Source: Serripes groenlandicus
Lineage: Eukaryota > Mollusca > Bivalvia > Cardiida > Cardiidae
Direction of reading: 5' to 3'
Assembly: GCA_031761405.1 (NCBI GenBank)
Contig: JASEVX010000005.1
Coordinates: 38,983,590-39,047,589, forward strand
Length of the DNA stretch: 64,000 bases
The notes beneath the pieces are model-generated. The model had not been told where the DNA came from. It searched no databases and saw only the letters and a program-made list of their open reading frames with translations. Shown here piece by piece: positions 44,396 to 55,236 of this stretch. Position 1 is the stretch's first letter. Every line of letters starts with the position of its first letter. The translations under genes were made by a program, and so were the position numbers.

Positions 44396-44857
44396 CAAAG
44401 TGTTCCAAATGAGGGGATTTTATTTTTTCAAAATTAAAGTACCTCAAGTACTCCAAAAGATTCCCGATATGAAAATAAAATAATGACTTAAATGGTTTTT
44501 CAGGACTAGAGAGATATGACTATGAGCTCTTATCTAAAAGCACCCTTGACTAATTCGTTACTTTAACCATTCAATCAAAAACTGGTTCTAATTGAGGTCT
44601 ATCATTAACAATGCAAGATCACGGGGTCCAATTCCACAAACATTACTTAGTGCTTAGTTCTTAGTAATACTTAAAAGCATATCTCATCATTTTTGTTTCC
44701 CTTATATTTTGTTAAACATGAATGGTGAAATGCATTTAAGTAAGTGACTTTAAGTTGACATAAATAGTTACCTTTCTGACTAACAATACTTGTTATGAAA
44801 TTATAATATTATCTTTTGGCATTTTTATTAAGAAAACAAAAATGATGAACTATGCCT

Positions 44858-45087
44858 TTAACCCTTTCCCTCTTTCGACAATTCTGCAGCAGACGACTTT
44901 AAACATATTTTGTCAAAATATGGAAAATCTCTATAACTGAATGGATAACCTATGACTAAAAGTAGAAAACATTGTGGCGAAAGGAGAAATTGCTCGTTCT
45001 GAGCAATTTCTTCTTTTGTCACTATGTTTTCAAATAGCCGTCTGCTGCAGAGGCACCAGAAAGCGTCTATATGAGGGAAAGGGTTAC
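44858..45087 (-). mobile_element. TTAA MITE, full length
   Basis: TTAACCCTTTCCCTCTTTCG to TATGAGGGAAAGGGTTAC. Confidence 0.9.
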
Positions 45088-45204
45088 GTATTTCAGTGCT
45101 TCTTAGCGCTAAGTTAAGTTGGTGGAATTGGACCTTGGATATTTTTTCTACTATTTTATGTAAGGATGTTGAGGCCATCATCCAATAGTAGTTCATGTTT
45201 AACT

Positions 45205-45432
45205 TTAACCCTTTCACACATACAGCAATTCTGTAGCAGACAACTTTGAAAACATCTGAACAAAAATGCAAAAAACCTTTGTAAGTGGAAGTATAATTAC
45301 TGAAAAAAGTTGAAATACTGTGGCAAAAGGAGAAATTGCTCATAATGAGCAATTTCTCCTTTTGCCACAATATTTTCAAATGTCGTCTGCTACAGAGGCG
45401 TCGGAAAGTGTCTATATATGGGAAAAGGATAA
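45205..45432 (-). mobile_element. TTAA MITE, full length
   Basis: TTAACCCTTTCACACATACA to ATATATGGGAAAAGGATAA; hairpin GAAATTGCTCATAATGAGCA. Confidence 0.9.
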
Positions 45433-45864
45433 TTATTATAAATCGATCCTTCATCAGTAATCAACCATAAGAGAAATGGCGCATAACTAGCAAATTTTCC
45501 TTTTCACACAATGTTTTAAATTTTATACTTCCAAATGTTATACTTAATCATACATCAGAGGTTTTCATAGCAATTCATTGATTGTAGTCAAAAGTGTTTT
45601 AGTTATATCAAGGCAGCCAGCTCACTATATATATGTCTCCTGTATAACTCACAACTGTACTCCACACATTGTTCCCAGGTAACTTGTCTAGCTTCCTTTT
45701 AGCCCATCACAAAATGATGCTGTCACATTGAATGTTTTCAATCATCAGATATGAATTATGGTCCAGCAGCGGTTCAAACTCACAAACTGTGGATTGATAG
45801 ATGTCGTTGTTTCCGACTGAGCTAGCTACCACTGCTTGACAAATTATGCTCTCTGATGGGAATG

Positions 45865-46084
45865 AATGAATAAATGTATATTGTTTTATGGCGCATCGAC
45901 AGCTAAGGTCATTTAGCGCGCAATTAAATTTAATTATTCATGATCCCTGGGTAAACAAACCAGTACTAGGCTAGAAAATGTGCCTTGCCCAAGGGCACTC
46001 CACCATGACCGTAGTGCCGTGACTGGGGATCGAACCCGGGACACCCAGTTTCGAAATCCCCGACGCTAACCACAGCGGATTCCC
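45865..46084 (-). mobile_element. tRNA-headed SINE, second copy
   Basis: On the minus strand: GGAATCCGCTGTGGTTAGCG, then B-box GGGTTCGATCCCC, then GGTGGAGTGCCCTTGGGCAA and CTAGTACTGGTTTGTTTACC. Same family as 6965-7195 with a better kept head. Confidence 0.8.
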
Positions 46085-46172
46085 TCTCTGATGGGAGCAA
46101 GAAACTGAAAGAACAGTATCAGGTTATAATGGTCAATTGTTTATCGGATTTGGTTTTAGTTAGCTGCAGGAG

Positions 46173-46370
46173 ATTAACCCTCTCCCAATTGCGGAAGCGT
46201 TCTGATGTATCTGCAGCAGACTTTTTTGAAAACATTGTGGCCAATGATGAAATTGCTCATCATGAGCAATTTCTCCTTTTGCCCCAATGTTTTTAAATCT
46301 ATTAAATAGTTCTTTCATTAGCAGTCTTTCCATTTCTTCCCTGAGGTTTTCTGTAGATGTTTTCAATTGT
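46173..46370 (+). mobile_element. TTAA MITE, right end diverged
   Basis: TTAACCCTCTCCCAATTGCG, GCTCATCATGAGCAATTTCT; the right terminus is not recognisable. Confidence 0.7.
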
Positions 46371-46505
46371 GAATGGTATTACATAATGTTTCCTCAGATT
46401 GTTAAATCCTGGCCTTCCCACATGACGATAGTTTGACTGCTGTTAATAAGTCGTAATTAAAGCTCACCAAGGATAAGTACTACAGTAAAACTATAGTCTG
46501 TTTCT

Positions 46506-46699
46506 TTAACCATTTCCCACATATAGACGCTTTTTGACACCTCTGCAGCAGACAACTTTTTAAAACCTTGTGACAAAAGGCGAAATTGCATTTTCAACTT
46601 TCTTCAGTAATTTTACCTTCATTTATAAAGATTTTGCACATTTTCGCCCTATAAGATTTCAAAGTTGCTGCGGATTTGTTGTATGTGCGAAAGGGTTAA
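46506..46699 (+). mobile_element. TTAA MITE, shortened
   Basis: TTAACCATTTCCCACATATA to TTGTATGTGCGAAAGGGTTAA; hairpin deleted. A short duplicate of its right arm follows (46709-46756). Confidence 0.82.
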
Positions 46700-46835
46700 A
46701 CAAACATATTACATTTCAAAGTCGGCTGCTGCAGATTTGTTGTTTGTGGAAAAGCCAGGATTTAACAATCTGAGGAAACATTATGTAATACCTTTCACAA
46801 TTGAAAAAATCTTTAAGAACAAGATGCGTTAGTGA

Positions 46836-47357
46836 AACACTGATGCCCCCGAATGGCAAATGGCAACATCTAGGTAAAAGGTCAAAAATGTTGGTACTGA
46901 CAGAAAGGTCATGTCACAAGGAATACACATGTGAAATATGGTAGCCGTACCTGTTATGGTTCAAAAGTAGTGGTCAAGGTTAAAGTTTTTTTCGAGAATG
47001 GCAACATCTAGGTCAAAGGTCAAGGTCGCAAGGTCAAACATTTTGGTACTGACAGAAAGGTCATGTCACAAGGAATACACATGTGAAATATGGTAGCCTT
47101 ACCTGTTATGGTTCAAAAGTAGTGGTCAAGGTTAAAGTTTTTTTCGAGAATGGTAACATCTAGGTCAAAGGTCAAGGTCGCAAGGTCAAAAATGTTGGTA
47201 CTGACAGAAAGGTCATGTCACAAGAAATACACATGTGAAATATGGTAGCCGTACCTGTTATGGTTCAAAAGTAGTGGTCAAGGTTAAAGTTTTTTTCGTG
47301 CAAACAGACAGGCCAACAACTAGATGCCCACCGAATTGGCGATTCCGGGGGCATAAA
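46836..47357 (+). mobile_element. Pearl-like element with three 152-bp cores
   Basis: Bounded by GATGCCCCCGAATGGCAA and CACCGAATTGGCGATTCC/GGGGGCATAA (subterminal inverted ATGCCCCCG). Cores repeat at exactly 152 bp (TTCGAGAATGG at 46991 and 47143, TTCGTG at 47295) and contain GTCACAAGGAATACACATGT, as in 19438-19668. Confidence 0.82.
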
Positions 47358-47364
47358 ATGTTAA

Positions 47365-47536
47365 AGATGACTTTTAACACATTTGCAGCCGACATCTTTT
47401 GAAAACATTGCATCAAACGGAGAAATTGCTCATAATGAGAAATCGTTTTGAGCAATTTCTTCTTTTGTCGCCATGCTTTCAAAAAGCTGTCTGCTGCAGA
47501 GGCTTCATGAAGAGTCTACATGAGGGAAAGGGTTAA
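47365..47536 (-). mobile_element. TTAA MITE, left terminus lost
   Basis: TTGCAGCCGACATCTTTTG to TACATGAGGGAAAGGGTTAA. Confidence 0.7.
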
Positions 47537-47671
47537 GAATCTCTATAAATGAATGAACAATTAATGAATAAAATTGAAAAGTCAACCGCTGCATGTTGGG
47601 AAGGTACTTACAACAATAACTGTTGTAAACATGATTATATTGGCAAATCATGATATTTCAATGTCCCTCTA

Positions 47672-49025
47672 AAGTCGGTAGCAACACAGGCCGTCAGTCC
47701 AGGGGATGTGAGTTCGAACCCCAGCTTGGCCAACATTCTTTCCAACGTTTGACAAGTCATTGTGACAAGCGTCATTCGTCTTTCACCAAAGGGCTATCAG
47801 TCTATGTGGAAAAGCTGCCAGTTTCTTGGAAAGAATGTTGTATGAAGTGGTGGTGTGAGAAAGCTAAGAAACATATGAGTAGGTGAATTTGCCGCCGTAA
47901 TATGACTGAACAAGAGACCCAAGAGGGCCAGTATCGCTCCACGGCCATAAGGCAAAAATCAAATCTCCCTGCCCCCTAGTGGCCATATTTTTTACCAACC
48001 ACCATGGCTTAAAGGAATCTTGTAGTGTCACCCAAGGAATGTTTCTGCAGAATGATTTGAAAATCGGCCTGACACTTTCGGAGGAGAGGATATTTTAAGT
48101 TTTCACCATAGCCATATAAGGCAAAATAGCCCCACCCCATGGCGGCCATATTTTTCGACCAATCAACATGGCTTGAAGGAATCTGATAGAGGGTCACCCA
48201 AAGAACATTTCTACAAAATGATTTGAAAATCGGCTGAATACTTTCGGAGAAGAAGACTTTTTAAGTTTACACTATAGCTATATAAGGCAAAATAGCCCCA
48301 ACCCTGGCGGCCATGTTTTTCCACCAATCAACATTTCTTGAAGGAATCTAATAAAGGGTCAGCCAAGGAACATTTCTACAAAATTATTTGAAAATCAGCC
48401 CGACACTTTCGGAGGAGAAGATTTTTTAAGTTCTCTCTTTAGCCGTATAAGGCAAAATAGCCCCGCCCTCTGGCGGCCATGTTTTTTAACCAATCAACAT
48501 ATCTTGAAGGAATCTGATAGAGGGTCACCCAAGGAACATTTCTAAAAGATTATTTGGAAATCTGCTCAACACTTTCAGAGAAGAAGATTTTTTAAGTTTT
48601 CACTTTGGTCATATAAGGCAAAATAGCCCCGCCCTCTGGCGACCATGTTTTTCGACCAATCAACATTTCTTGAAGGAATCTAATAAAGGGTCACCCAAGG
48701 AACATTTCTACAAGATTATTTGAAAATCGGCCTGACACTTTCAGAGAAGAAGATTTTTTAAGTTTTCACTATTTTTTTATTTTGGTTGCCATGGAAACCA
48801 GAATTATGGATGGAACAAAGAAAATTGAAGGAATTTAAGAGAGGACATTGAGAGGATGCTTCCTATGAAGTTTCAACCAAATTGGCCAAGTGGTTAGTGA
48901 GAAAAAGTTGTTTAAAGGAAAAAGTTAACGCACACGCGCACGACGGACAATTCGCCATGACATAAGCTCGACTGGCTTTCAGCCAGTGGAGCTAAAAATT
49001 GTTGAAAACGGCGTTAAACCCCAAT
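47672..49025 (+). mobile_element. Second SINE type, split by a later element
   Basis: The head has B-box GAGTTCGAACCCC (47711-47723) and the body runs to GCCGCCGTAATATGACTGAA (47890-47909). The expected tail TTGTTGAAAACGGCGTTAAA with CAATCAATCAAA appears only at 48990-49030. The 1.1 kb between is a pearl/Helitron-like element. Confidence 0.75.
47911..48990 (+). mobile_element. Pearl/Helitron-like element, CCCAAGAGGGCCAG subfamily, inserted in a SINE
   Basis: Starts AAGAGACCCAAGAGGGCCAG with TATCGCTCC. Five or six GGCCATG cores, linker GTTGCCATGGAAACCAGAAT at 48784, tract CGCACACGCGCACGACGG, and end hairpin ACTGGCTTTCAGCCAGT followed by GGAGCTAAA. Confidence 0.82.
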
Positions 49026-49183
49026 CAATCAAACCCTCTAAAGGGAGTAACAAATAAAAGCATAATATTTTCAATGATGTTTTTTACTTTGCAACAGAAG
49101 CACAAAATTATCATAATACTCATAAATTCAAAGAACAAGAGGGCGATAAGACCCTGGATTGCTCACCTGAGAATGAACTCTTT

Positions 49184-49417
49184 TTAAAACCCTTGCCCAC
49201 ATAATATAACAAATATGCAGCAGACGACTTTGAAAGCATGTTGGCAAAAACCTTGAAAATCTCTATAAATGAAGGTATAATTACTTCAAAAAGTTGAAAA
49301 CATTGTGGCAAATGGAGAAATTGCTTGTTTCGAGTAATTTCTTCTTTTGCCACAATGTTTTCAAAAGTCTGCTGCAGAGGTGTCAGAAAGCGTCCATATA
49401 TGGGAACAGGGTCTTAA
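49184..49417 (-). mobile_element. TTAA MITE, first of a chained pair
   Basis: AAACCCTTGCCCACATAATA to ATATGGGAACAGGGTCTTAA; its right TTAA starts the next copy. Confidence 0.8.
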
Positions 49418-49635
49418 CCATTTCCAACTTAAAGACGCTTTCTGATGCCTCTGCAGCAGACGACTCTTTAAAACGTTGTTAGAAAAAGACTCATAATGAG
49501 CAATTTTTTTCCTTTTCCATAATGTTTGCAACTCAATTCAAAGACTGAAATTTCATTTATAAAGGCTTCCGATATTTTCAACCACATGTTTACAAAGTTG
49601 TCTGCTGCAGAATTGTTGTATGTGGTAAAGGGTTA
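49414..49635 (+). mobile_element. TTAA MITE, second of a chained pair
   Basis: TTAACCATTTCCAACTTAAA to TTGTATGTGGTAAAGGGTTAA. Confidence 0.85.
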
Positions 49636-50031
49636 AATTGAACACACTATAGGGGCACCTTAGCAACATTTCTGTTAAACTTATTTTGAAATTGGACAGG
49701 ACAGGAACTTTGAAAGCTTTAATTGTCATTTTACCCCTTTACTGATGTCGCCTGGTAGTCATGATTTTACAACAACCAATGTGATTTAATCAATATTAGT
49801 AAAGAATCTCCTAAGCAACATTCTGCAAAACTATCTTGAATCAGACAAACACTTTCAGAGCAGAAGATTTTTGAGATTTGTCATTTCTGATGTTGCAGCA
49901 ACAATAGTTACTATTTTTAATGAGGACCACTTAAGAAATATTCATGCAACATTATTTTGGTTGCAGCTGTTAAAGAAAACATTTTGTAATATGAAATTGT
50001 TAACAACACACAATACCGGGCACTAGATAAT

Positions 50032-50918
50032 AACAAGAGGGCCATGATGGCCCTGGAATCGCTCACCTGATTTTTTTTTTCCACTTTAGCTATATAAGCC
50101 CCGCCATCTGGCGGACATAGTTTCCGACCAATCGACTTGGCTTGAAGGAATCTGATAGAGGGTCACCCTAGGAACATTTCTACAAAATTATTTGAAAATC
50201 GGCCTGACACTTTTGGAGGAGAAGATTTTTTAAGTTTTCACTATAGCCATAAAAGGCAAAATAGCCCCGACCCCTTGTGGCCATGTTTTTTGACCAATCA
50301 ACATGGCTTGAAGGAATCTGATAGAGGGTCATCCAAGGAACATTTCTACAAAATTATTTGAAAATCGGCCTGACACTTTTGGAGAAGAAGATTTTTTAAG
50401 TTTTCACTATAGCCGTATAAGGAAAAAAAGCCCCGACCCCCCTGGCGGCCATGTTTTTCGACCAATCAACATGGCTTCAAGGAATCTGATAGAGAGTCAC
50501 CCAAGGAACATTTCTACAAAATTATTTCAAAATCTGCCAACCAATTTGGGAGGAGAAGAATTTTGAAGTTTTTTTCGTTTCGTTGCCATGGAAACCAGAA
50601 TTCTGCATGGATCCCAATAATTTGAAGGAATTCTGGTGAGGTCATTGAGAGGATGCTTTCTGTGAAGTTTCATCCCAATTGACCCACTGGTTACTGAGGA
50701 GAAGATGTTGAAGATTTTTTAAGTTTTCACTATAACCATAAAAGGCAAAATAGCCCCGCCCCCTGGCGGCCATGTTTTTCAACCAATCAACATGGCTTGA
50801 AGGAACTTGATAGAGGGTCACCCAAGGAACATTTCTACAAAATTATTTGAAAATCGGCCTGACACTTTTGGAGGAGAAGATTTTTTAAGTTTGCACTATA
50901 GCAATATAAGGCAAAATA

Positions 50919-50949
<31 letters not shown>

Positions 50950-51302
50950 GGCGGCCATGTTTTTCGACCAATCAACATGGCTTGAAGGAATCTGATAGAG
51001 GGTCACCCAAGGATCATTTCTACAAAATAATTTGAAAATCGGCCTGACACTTTCGGAGGAGAAGATTTTTTAAGAATTTTGAAGTTTTTTTCATTTCGTT
51101 GCCATGGAAACCAGAATTCTGCATGGATCCCAAAAATTTTAAGGAATTCTGGTGAGGACATTGAGAGGATGCTTTCTGTGAAGTTTCATCCCAGTTGACC
51201 CACTGGTTACAGAGGAGAAAATGTTGACGGACGACGGACGCCGGACATAGGGCGATCACAATAACTCACCCTGAGCACTTCGTGCACAGGTGAGCTAAAA
51301 AT
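50032..51302 (+). mobile_element. Pearl/Helitron-like element with a C29 run
   Basis: Starts TAACAAGAGGGCCATGATGG. It has cores with GGCCATG, linker copies at 50580 and 51100, tract GACGGACGACGGACGCCGG, end hairpin CCTGAGCACTTCGTGCACAGG and TGAGCTAAAAA. One core junction has expanded to 29 consecutive C (50920-50948). Confidence 0.85.
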
Positions 51303-53012
51303 AGCTTAATATCAGCACTGCTTTTTCTTTTTAACAAATCCATAATAGTTTGAACAATTTAAGGAGCGGGTCACAGCTAAGCAACATTTCTGTCAAAATT
51401 TCAACATGCTCAACAAAAAGTGTGGCTTCCAGAGTGTTAACCAGATTTTCCTTAAACTTGACCTAGTGACCTAGTTTTTGACCTGACATGACCTTTATTC
51501 GAACTTTGCCTAGATATCACTAATTCAAACATTCTGACTCAAACTTGGCCTATATATATTGGCCTAAACATTCTGACAAAGTTTCGACATGCTCAAGTCA
51601 AAAATGTGGCTTCCAGAGTGTTAACAAGATTTTCCTTAAATTTAGCCTAGTAACCTAGTTTTTGACTGGACATGACCCACATTCAAACTTGGAATAGATA
51701 TCATTATGACAAACTTTCAGATAGAGTTTCAACATGCTCAAGTTTAAAATGCGGCTTCAAGAGTGTTAACAAGATTTTCCTTAAATTTGGCCTAGTGACC
51801 TAATATTTGACCTGACATGACCTATATTCAAACTTAGCCTAGATATCACTAAGACAAACATTCCGACAAAGTTTCAACATGATTAAAACGTGACTTCCAG
51901 AGTGTTAACAAGATTTTCCTTAAATTTGACCTAGTGATCTAGTTTTTGACCGGACATGACCCAGTTTCGAACTTGGCCTAGATATCACAAAGACAAACTT
52001 TCTGACAAAGTTTCAACATGCTCAAGCCAAATATGTGGCTTCCAGAGTGTTAACAAGATTTTCTTTAAATTTGACCTAGTGACCTAGCTTTTGACCCCAC
52101 ATGACCCAGTTTCGAACTTGGCCTAGAGTTGATAGAGATATATGTTCTGATAAACTTTCATAAAGATTGGATGCAAAATGTTGCCTCTAGAGTAGTTACA
52201 AGCTAATGTTGACGACGGACGACGGACAAATGGTGATCACAATAACTCACCTTGAGCACTACGTGCTCTGGTGAGCTAAAAATCTGTTGATGACGACATA
52301 CGTAAAGACACTGTGCTATCACATAAGCTCTCCTTGAGCACTTTTTGCTCACGTAAGCTAAAGCAAAAGAGCCATGAAGCCCTGGATAGCTCACCAGCGA
52401 ATGTGCTCTAAAGACAAGATCAATATTTACAGGCCACTAAATGATTCTAAAACGTGACTTCCCGAGTGTTAACAAGATTTTCCTTAAATTTGACCTAGTG
52501 ATCTAGTTTTTGACCGGACATGACCCAGTTTCGAACTTGGCCTAGATATCACAAAGACAAACTTTCTGACAAAGTTTCAACATGCTCAAGCCAAATATGT
52601 GGCTTCCAGAGTGTTAACAAGATTTTCTTTAAATTTGACCTAGTGACCTAGCTTTTGACCCCACATGACCCAGTTTCGAACTTGGCCTAGAGTTGATAGA
52701 GATATATGTTCTGATAAACTTTCATAAAGATTGGATGCAAAATGTTGCCTCTAGAGTAGTTACAAGCTAATGTTGACGACGGACGACGGACAAATGGTGA
52801 TCACAATAACTCACCGTGAGCACTACGTGCTCTGGTGAGCTAAAAATCTGTTGATGACGACATACGTAAAGACACTGTGCTATCACATAAGCTCTCCTTG
52901 AGCACTTTTTGCTCACGTAAGCTAAAGCAAAAGAGCCATGAAGCCCTGGATAGCTCACCAGCGAATGTGCTCTAAAGACAAGATCAATATTTACAGGCCA
53001 CTAAATGATTCT
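51303..53012 (+). mobile_element. Tandem-core elements of the TTGGCCTAGATATCAC type
   Basis: Units of about 140-180 bp share CTTCCAGAGTGTTAACAAGA (51426, 51609, 51753, 51893, 52039...) and GACCTAGTGACCTAG. Each block ends in GACGACGGACGACGGACAAA, hairpin CACC-TTGAGCAC/GTGCTC-TGGTG and GAGCTAAAAA. A 564-bp block is duplicated (51885-52448 and 52449-53012). Confidence 0.8.
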
Positions 53013-53150
53013 GATCAATGCAACTTAACACTTTGCAATTTAAAGTGAATCTCCATGCATTGAGTTTCATGTCTTTAAATTTTGTATTTTATATGTGCCA
53101 TATTTCCAACACTTAGGCAAGAGTTACCAAATGTGCTGCATATATAATGT

Positions 53151-53384
53151 AGTAGAGTGAACCGTCCCATAGATAGACAATATGAATATGTAGCTATGTG
53201 TTTGTATAAGGGGATACTTATACTGCCTTGCTATAGAGCTAGCTTTTGTAGGGACGTGGTCGAGTGTTCTCCTATGGGTCGAGATGACCCGAGTTCGAGC
53301 CCTTGTCGGGTAGGGCTGTTTTCATATGGGTTACACATAGCTACAGTACACATTGTCTATCTATAGGACAGAACACTCTTCTAC
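53151..53384. mobile_element. Inverted-repeat element with internal B-box-like sequence
   Basis: The left CATAGATAGACAAT and right ATTGTCTATCTATAG are inverted, and the inner GTAGCTATGTGT and ACACATAGCTAC form a second inverted pair. Between them is CCGAGTTCGAGCCC, close to a tRNA B-box. Confidence 0.7.
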
Positions 53385-53417
53385 ATATGCATCTTGGGAT
53401 GATGTATTGTGTACCAA

Positions 53418-54672
53418 ACAAGAGGCCCAAGAGGGCCAGTATCGCTCCAAGGCCATAAGGCAAAAATCAAATCTCCAAACAGCCCTGCCCCCTGGTGGCC
53501 ATGTTTTTTACCAACCACCATGGCTTAAAGGAATCGTGTAGAGTGTCACCCAAGGAATGTTTCTTCAAAATTATTTGAAAATTGGCCCGACACTTTTGGA
53601 GGAGAGGATATTTTAAGTTTTCACTAAAGCCATATAAGGCAAAATAGCCCCACCCCCTGGTAGCCATATTTTTCAACCAATCAACATGGCTTGAAGGAAT
53701 CTGATAGAGGGTCAGCCTAGGAACATTTCTACAAAATTATTTGAATATCAGCCAGACACTTTCGGAGAAGAAGATTTTTTAAGTTTTCTCTTTAGCCATA
53801 TAAGGCAAAATAGCCCCGCCCTCTTGCGGCATTGTTTTTTTACCAATCAACATGGCTTGAAGGAATCTGATAGAGGGTCAGCCAAGGAACATCTCTACAA
53901 AATTATTTGAAAATCGGCTGAACACTTTCGGAGAAGAAGATTTTTTAAGTTTTCACTATAGCTATATAAGGCAAAATAGCCCCGCCCCCTAGTGGCCATG
54001 TTTTTCAACCAATCAACATTTCTTAAAGGAATCTAATAAAGGGTCACCCATGAACATTTCTACAAAATAATTTGAAAATCGGCTGGATACTTTCGGAGGA
54101 GAGGATTTTTTAAGCTTTCACTAGAGCCATATAGGCAAAATAGCCCCGCCCCCTGGCGGCCATGTTTTTTACCAATCAACATGGCTTGAAGGAATCTGAT
54201 AGAGGGTTACCCAATGAACATTTCTACAAAATTATTTGAAAATCGGCTGAACACTTTCGGAGAAGATTTTTTAAGTTTTCACTATAGCTATATACGGCAA
54301 AATAGCTCCGCCCCCTGGCGGCCATGTTTTTTGCCCAATCAACATTTCTTGAAGGAATCTAATAAAGGGTCACCCAAGGAACATTTCTACAAAATTATTT
54401 GAAAATCGGCCTGACACTTTTGGAGAAGAAGATTTTTTAAGTTTTCACTATTTTTTTCTTTTGGTTGCCATGGAAACCAGAATTATGGATGGATCAAACA
54501 AATTTGAAGGAATTTAAGAGAGGACATTGAGAGGATGCTTCCTATGAAGTTTCAACCAAATTGGCCAAGTGGTTAGGGAGAAGAAGTCGTTTAAAGGAAA
54601 AAGTTAACGCACACACAGACGCACGCACAACGGACAATTCGCCATGACATAAGCGCCAGTGGAGCTAAAAAT
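53418..54672 (+). mobile_element. Pearl/Helitron-like element, CCCAAGAGGGCCAG subfamily
   Basis: Starts AACAAGAGGCCCAAGAGGGC. About six cores, linker GTTGCCATGGAAACCAGAAT at 54462, tract GCACACACAGACGCACGC, and end GCGCCAGTGGAGCTAAAAA, where the hairpin's left arm is deleted. Sister of 47911-48990. Confidence 0.85.
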
Positions 54673-54904
54673 GATCACTGTGACTTTAACCCGACATAGA
54701 AAAAAATCCTGTCTGGGCTTTATCTCCAACACTATCACCTATAGGAAACAAGGAACATTTTCAAATCAGTCCAGTACTGTTGGACTAAAATATTTAAATT
54801 TTTAATCTATTTAATATAAGGACAAGAATTACGCGTAATTAAATGTCTTGCTAAACAAAAAGTAAAATAACAAAACTTTAACATTGAGCTTAACACAATT
54901 GTTT

Positions 54905-55132
54905 TTAACCCTTTACCTCATACGCTTTCTGACACCTATGCAGTAGACGGCTTTTTGAAAACATAGTGACAAAAGAAGAAATTGCTCAAAACAAGCAATT
55001 TCTCCTTTTGCCACTATGTTTTCCACTTTAAAAGTCATAGGATATCCATTCAATTATAGAGATTTTCTATCTTTTGACAAAATATGTTCAAAGTTTTCAT
55101 CTGCAGAATTGTTGTATGAGGGAAAGGGTTAA
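54905..55132 (+). mobile_element. TTAA MITE, full length
   Basis: TTAACCCTTTACCTCATACG to TGTATGAGGGAAAGGGTTAA; hairpin GCTC AAAAC AAGC. Confidence 0.9.
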
Positions 55133-55236
55133 ACAAGAAATAAAAAAAATACAAAGTTCAAAAGTACAAGAAATGTAAACCAAAGAAATTGAGCTAAAGG
55201 CAAAGTTCAAAAATTCAAGAAATTAAAAAAAAAAAA

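Larger units (their letters stand above)
49133..50000 (+). mobile_element. Old pearl-like element broken by two MITEs
   Basis: The head AACAAGAGGGCGATAAGACC with GATTGCTCACCTGAG is at 49133-49175. Two TTAA MITEs follow, then a diverged core (CACCTTAGCAACATTTCTG, AGCAGAAGATTTTTGAGATT) to about 50000. Confidence 0.6.

Noticed and set aside
44858..45454. A 198-codon open frame on the minus strand, the longest outside the large acidic gene
   Set aside because: It runs through two adjacent TTAA MITEs and their spacer. The peptide ([20 protein letters not shown]) recurs wherever the MITE occurs, so it is a by-product of the repeat.
47690..47730. A tRNA gene with B-box GAGTTCGAACCCC
   Set aside because: It continues into a SINE body and tail (CGGCGTTAAACC); it is a SINE head.
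53240..53310. A tRNA gene near CCGAGTTCGAGCCC
   Set aside because: No acceptor stem is seen and it lies inside a nested inverted-repeat element.
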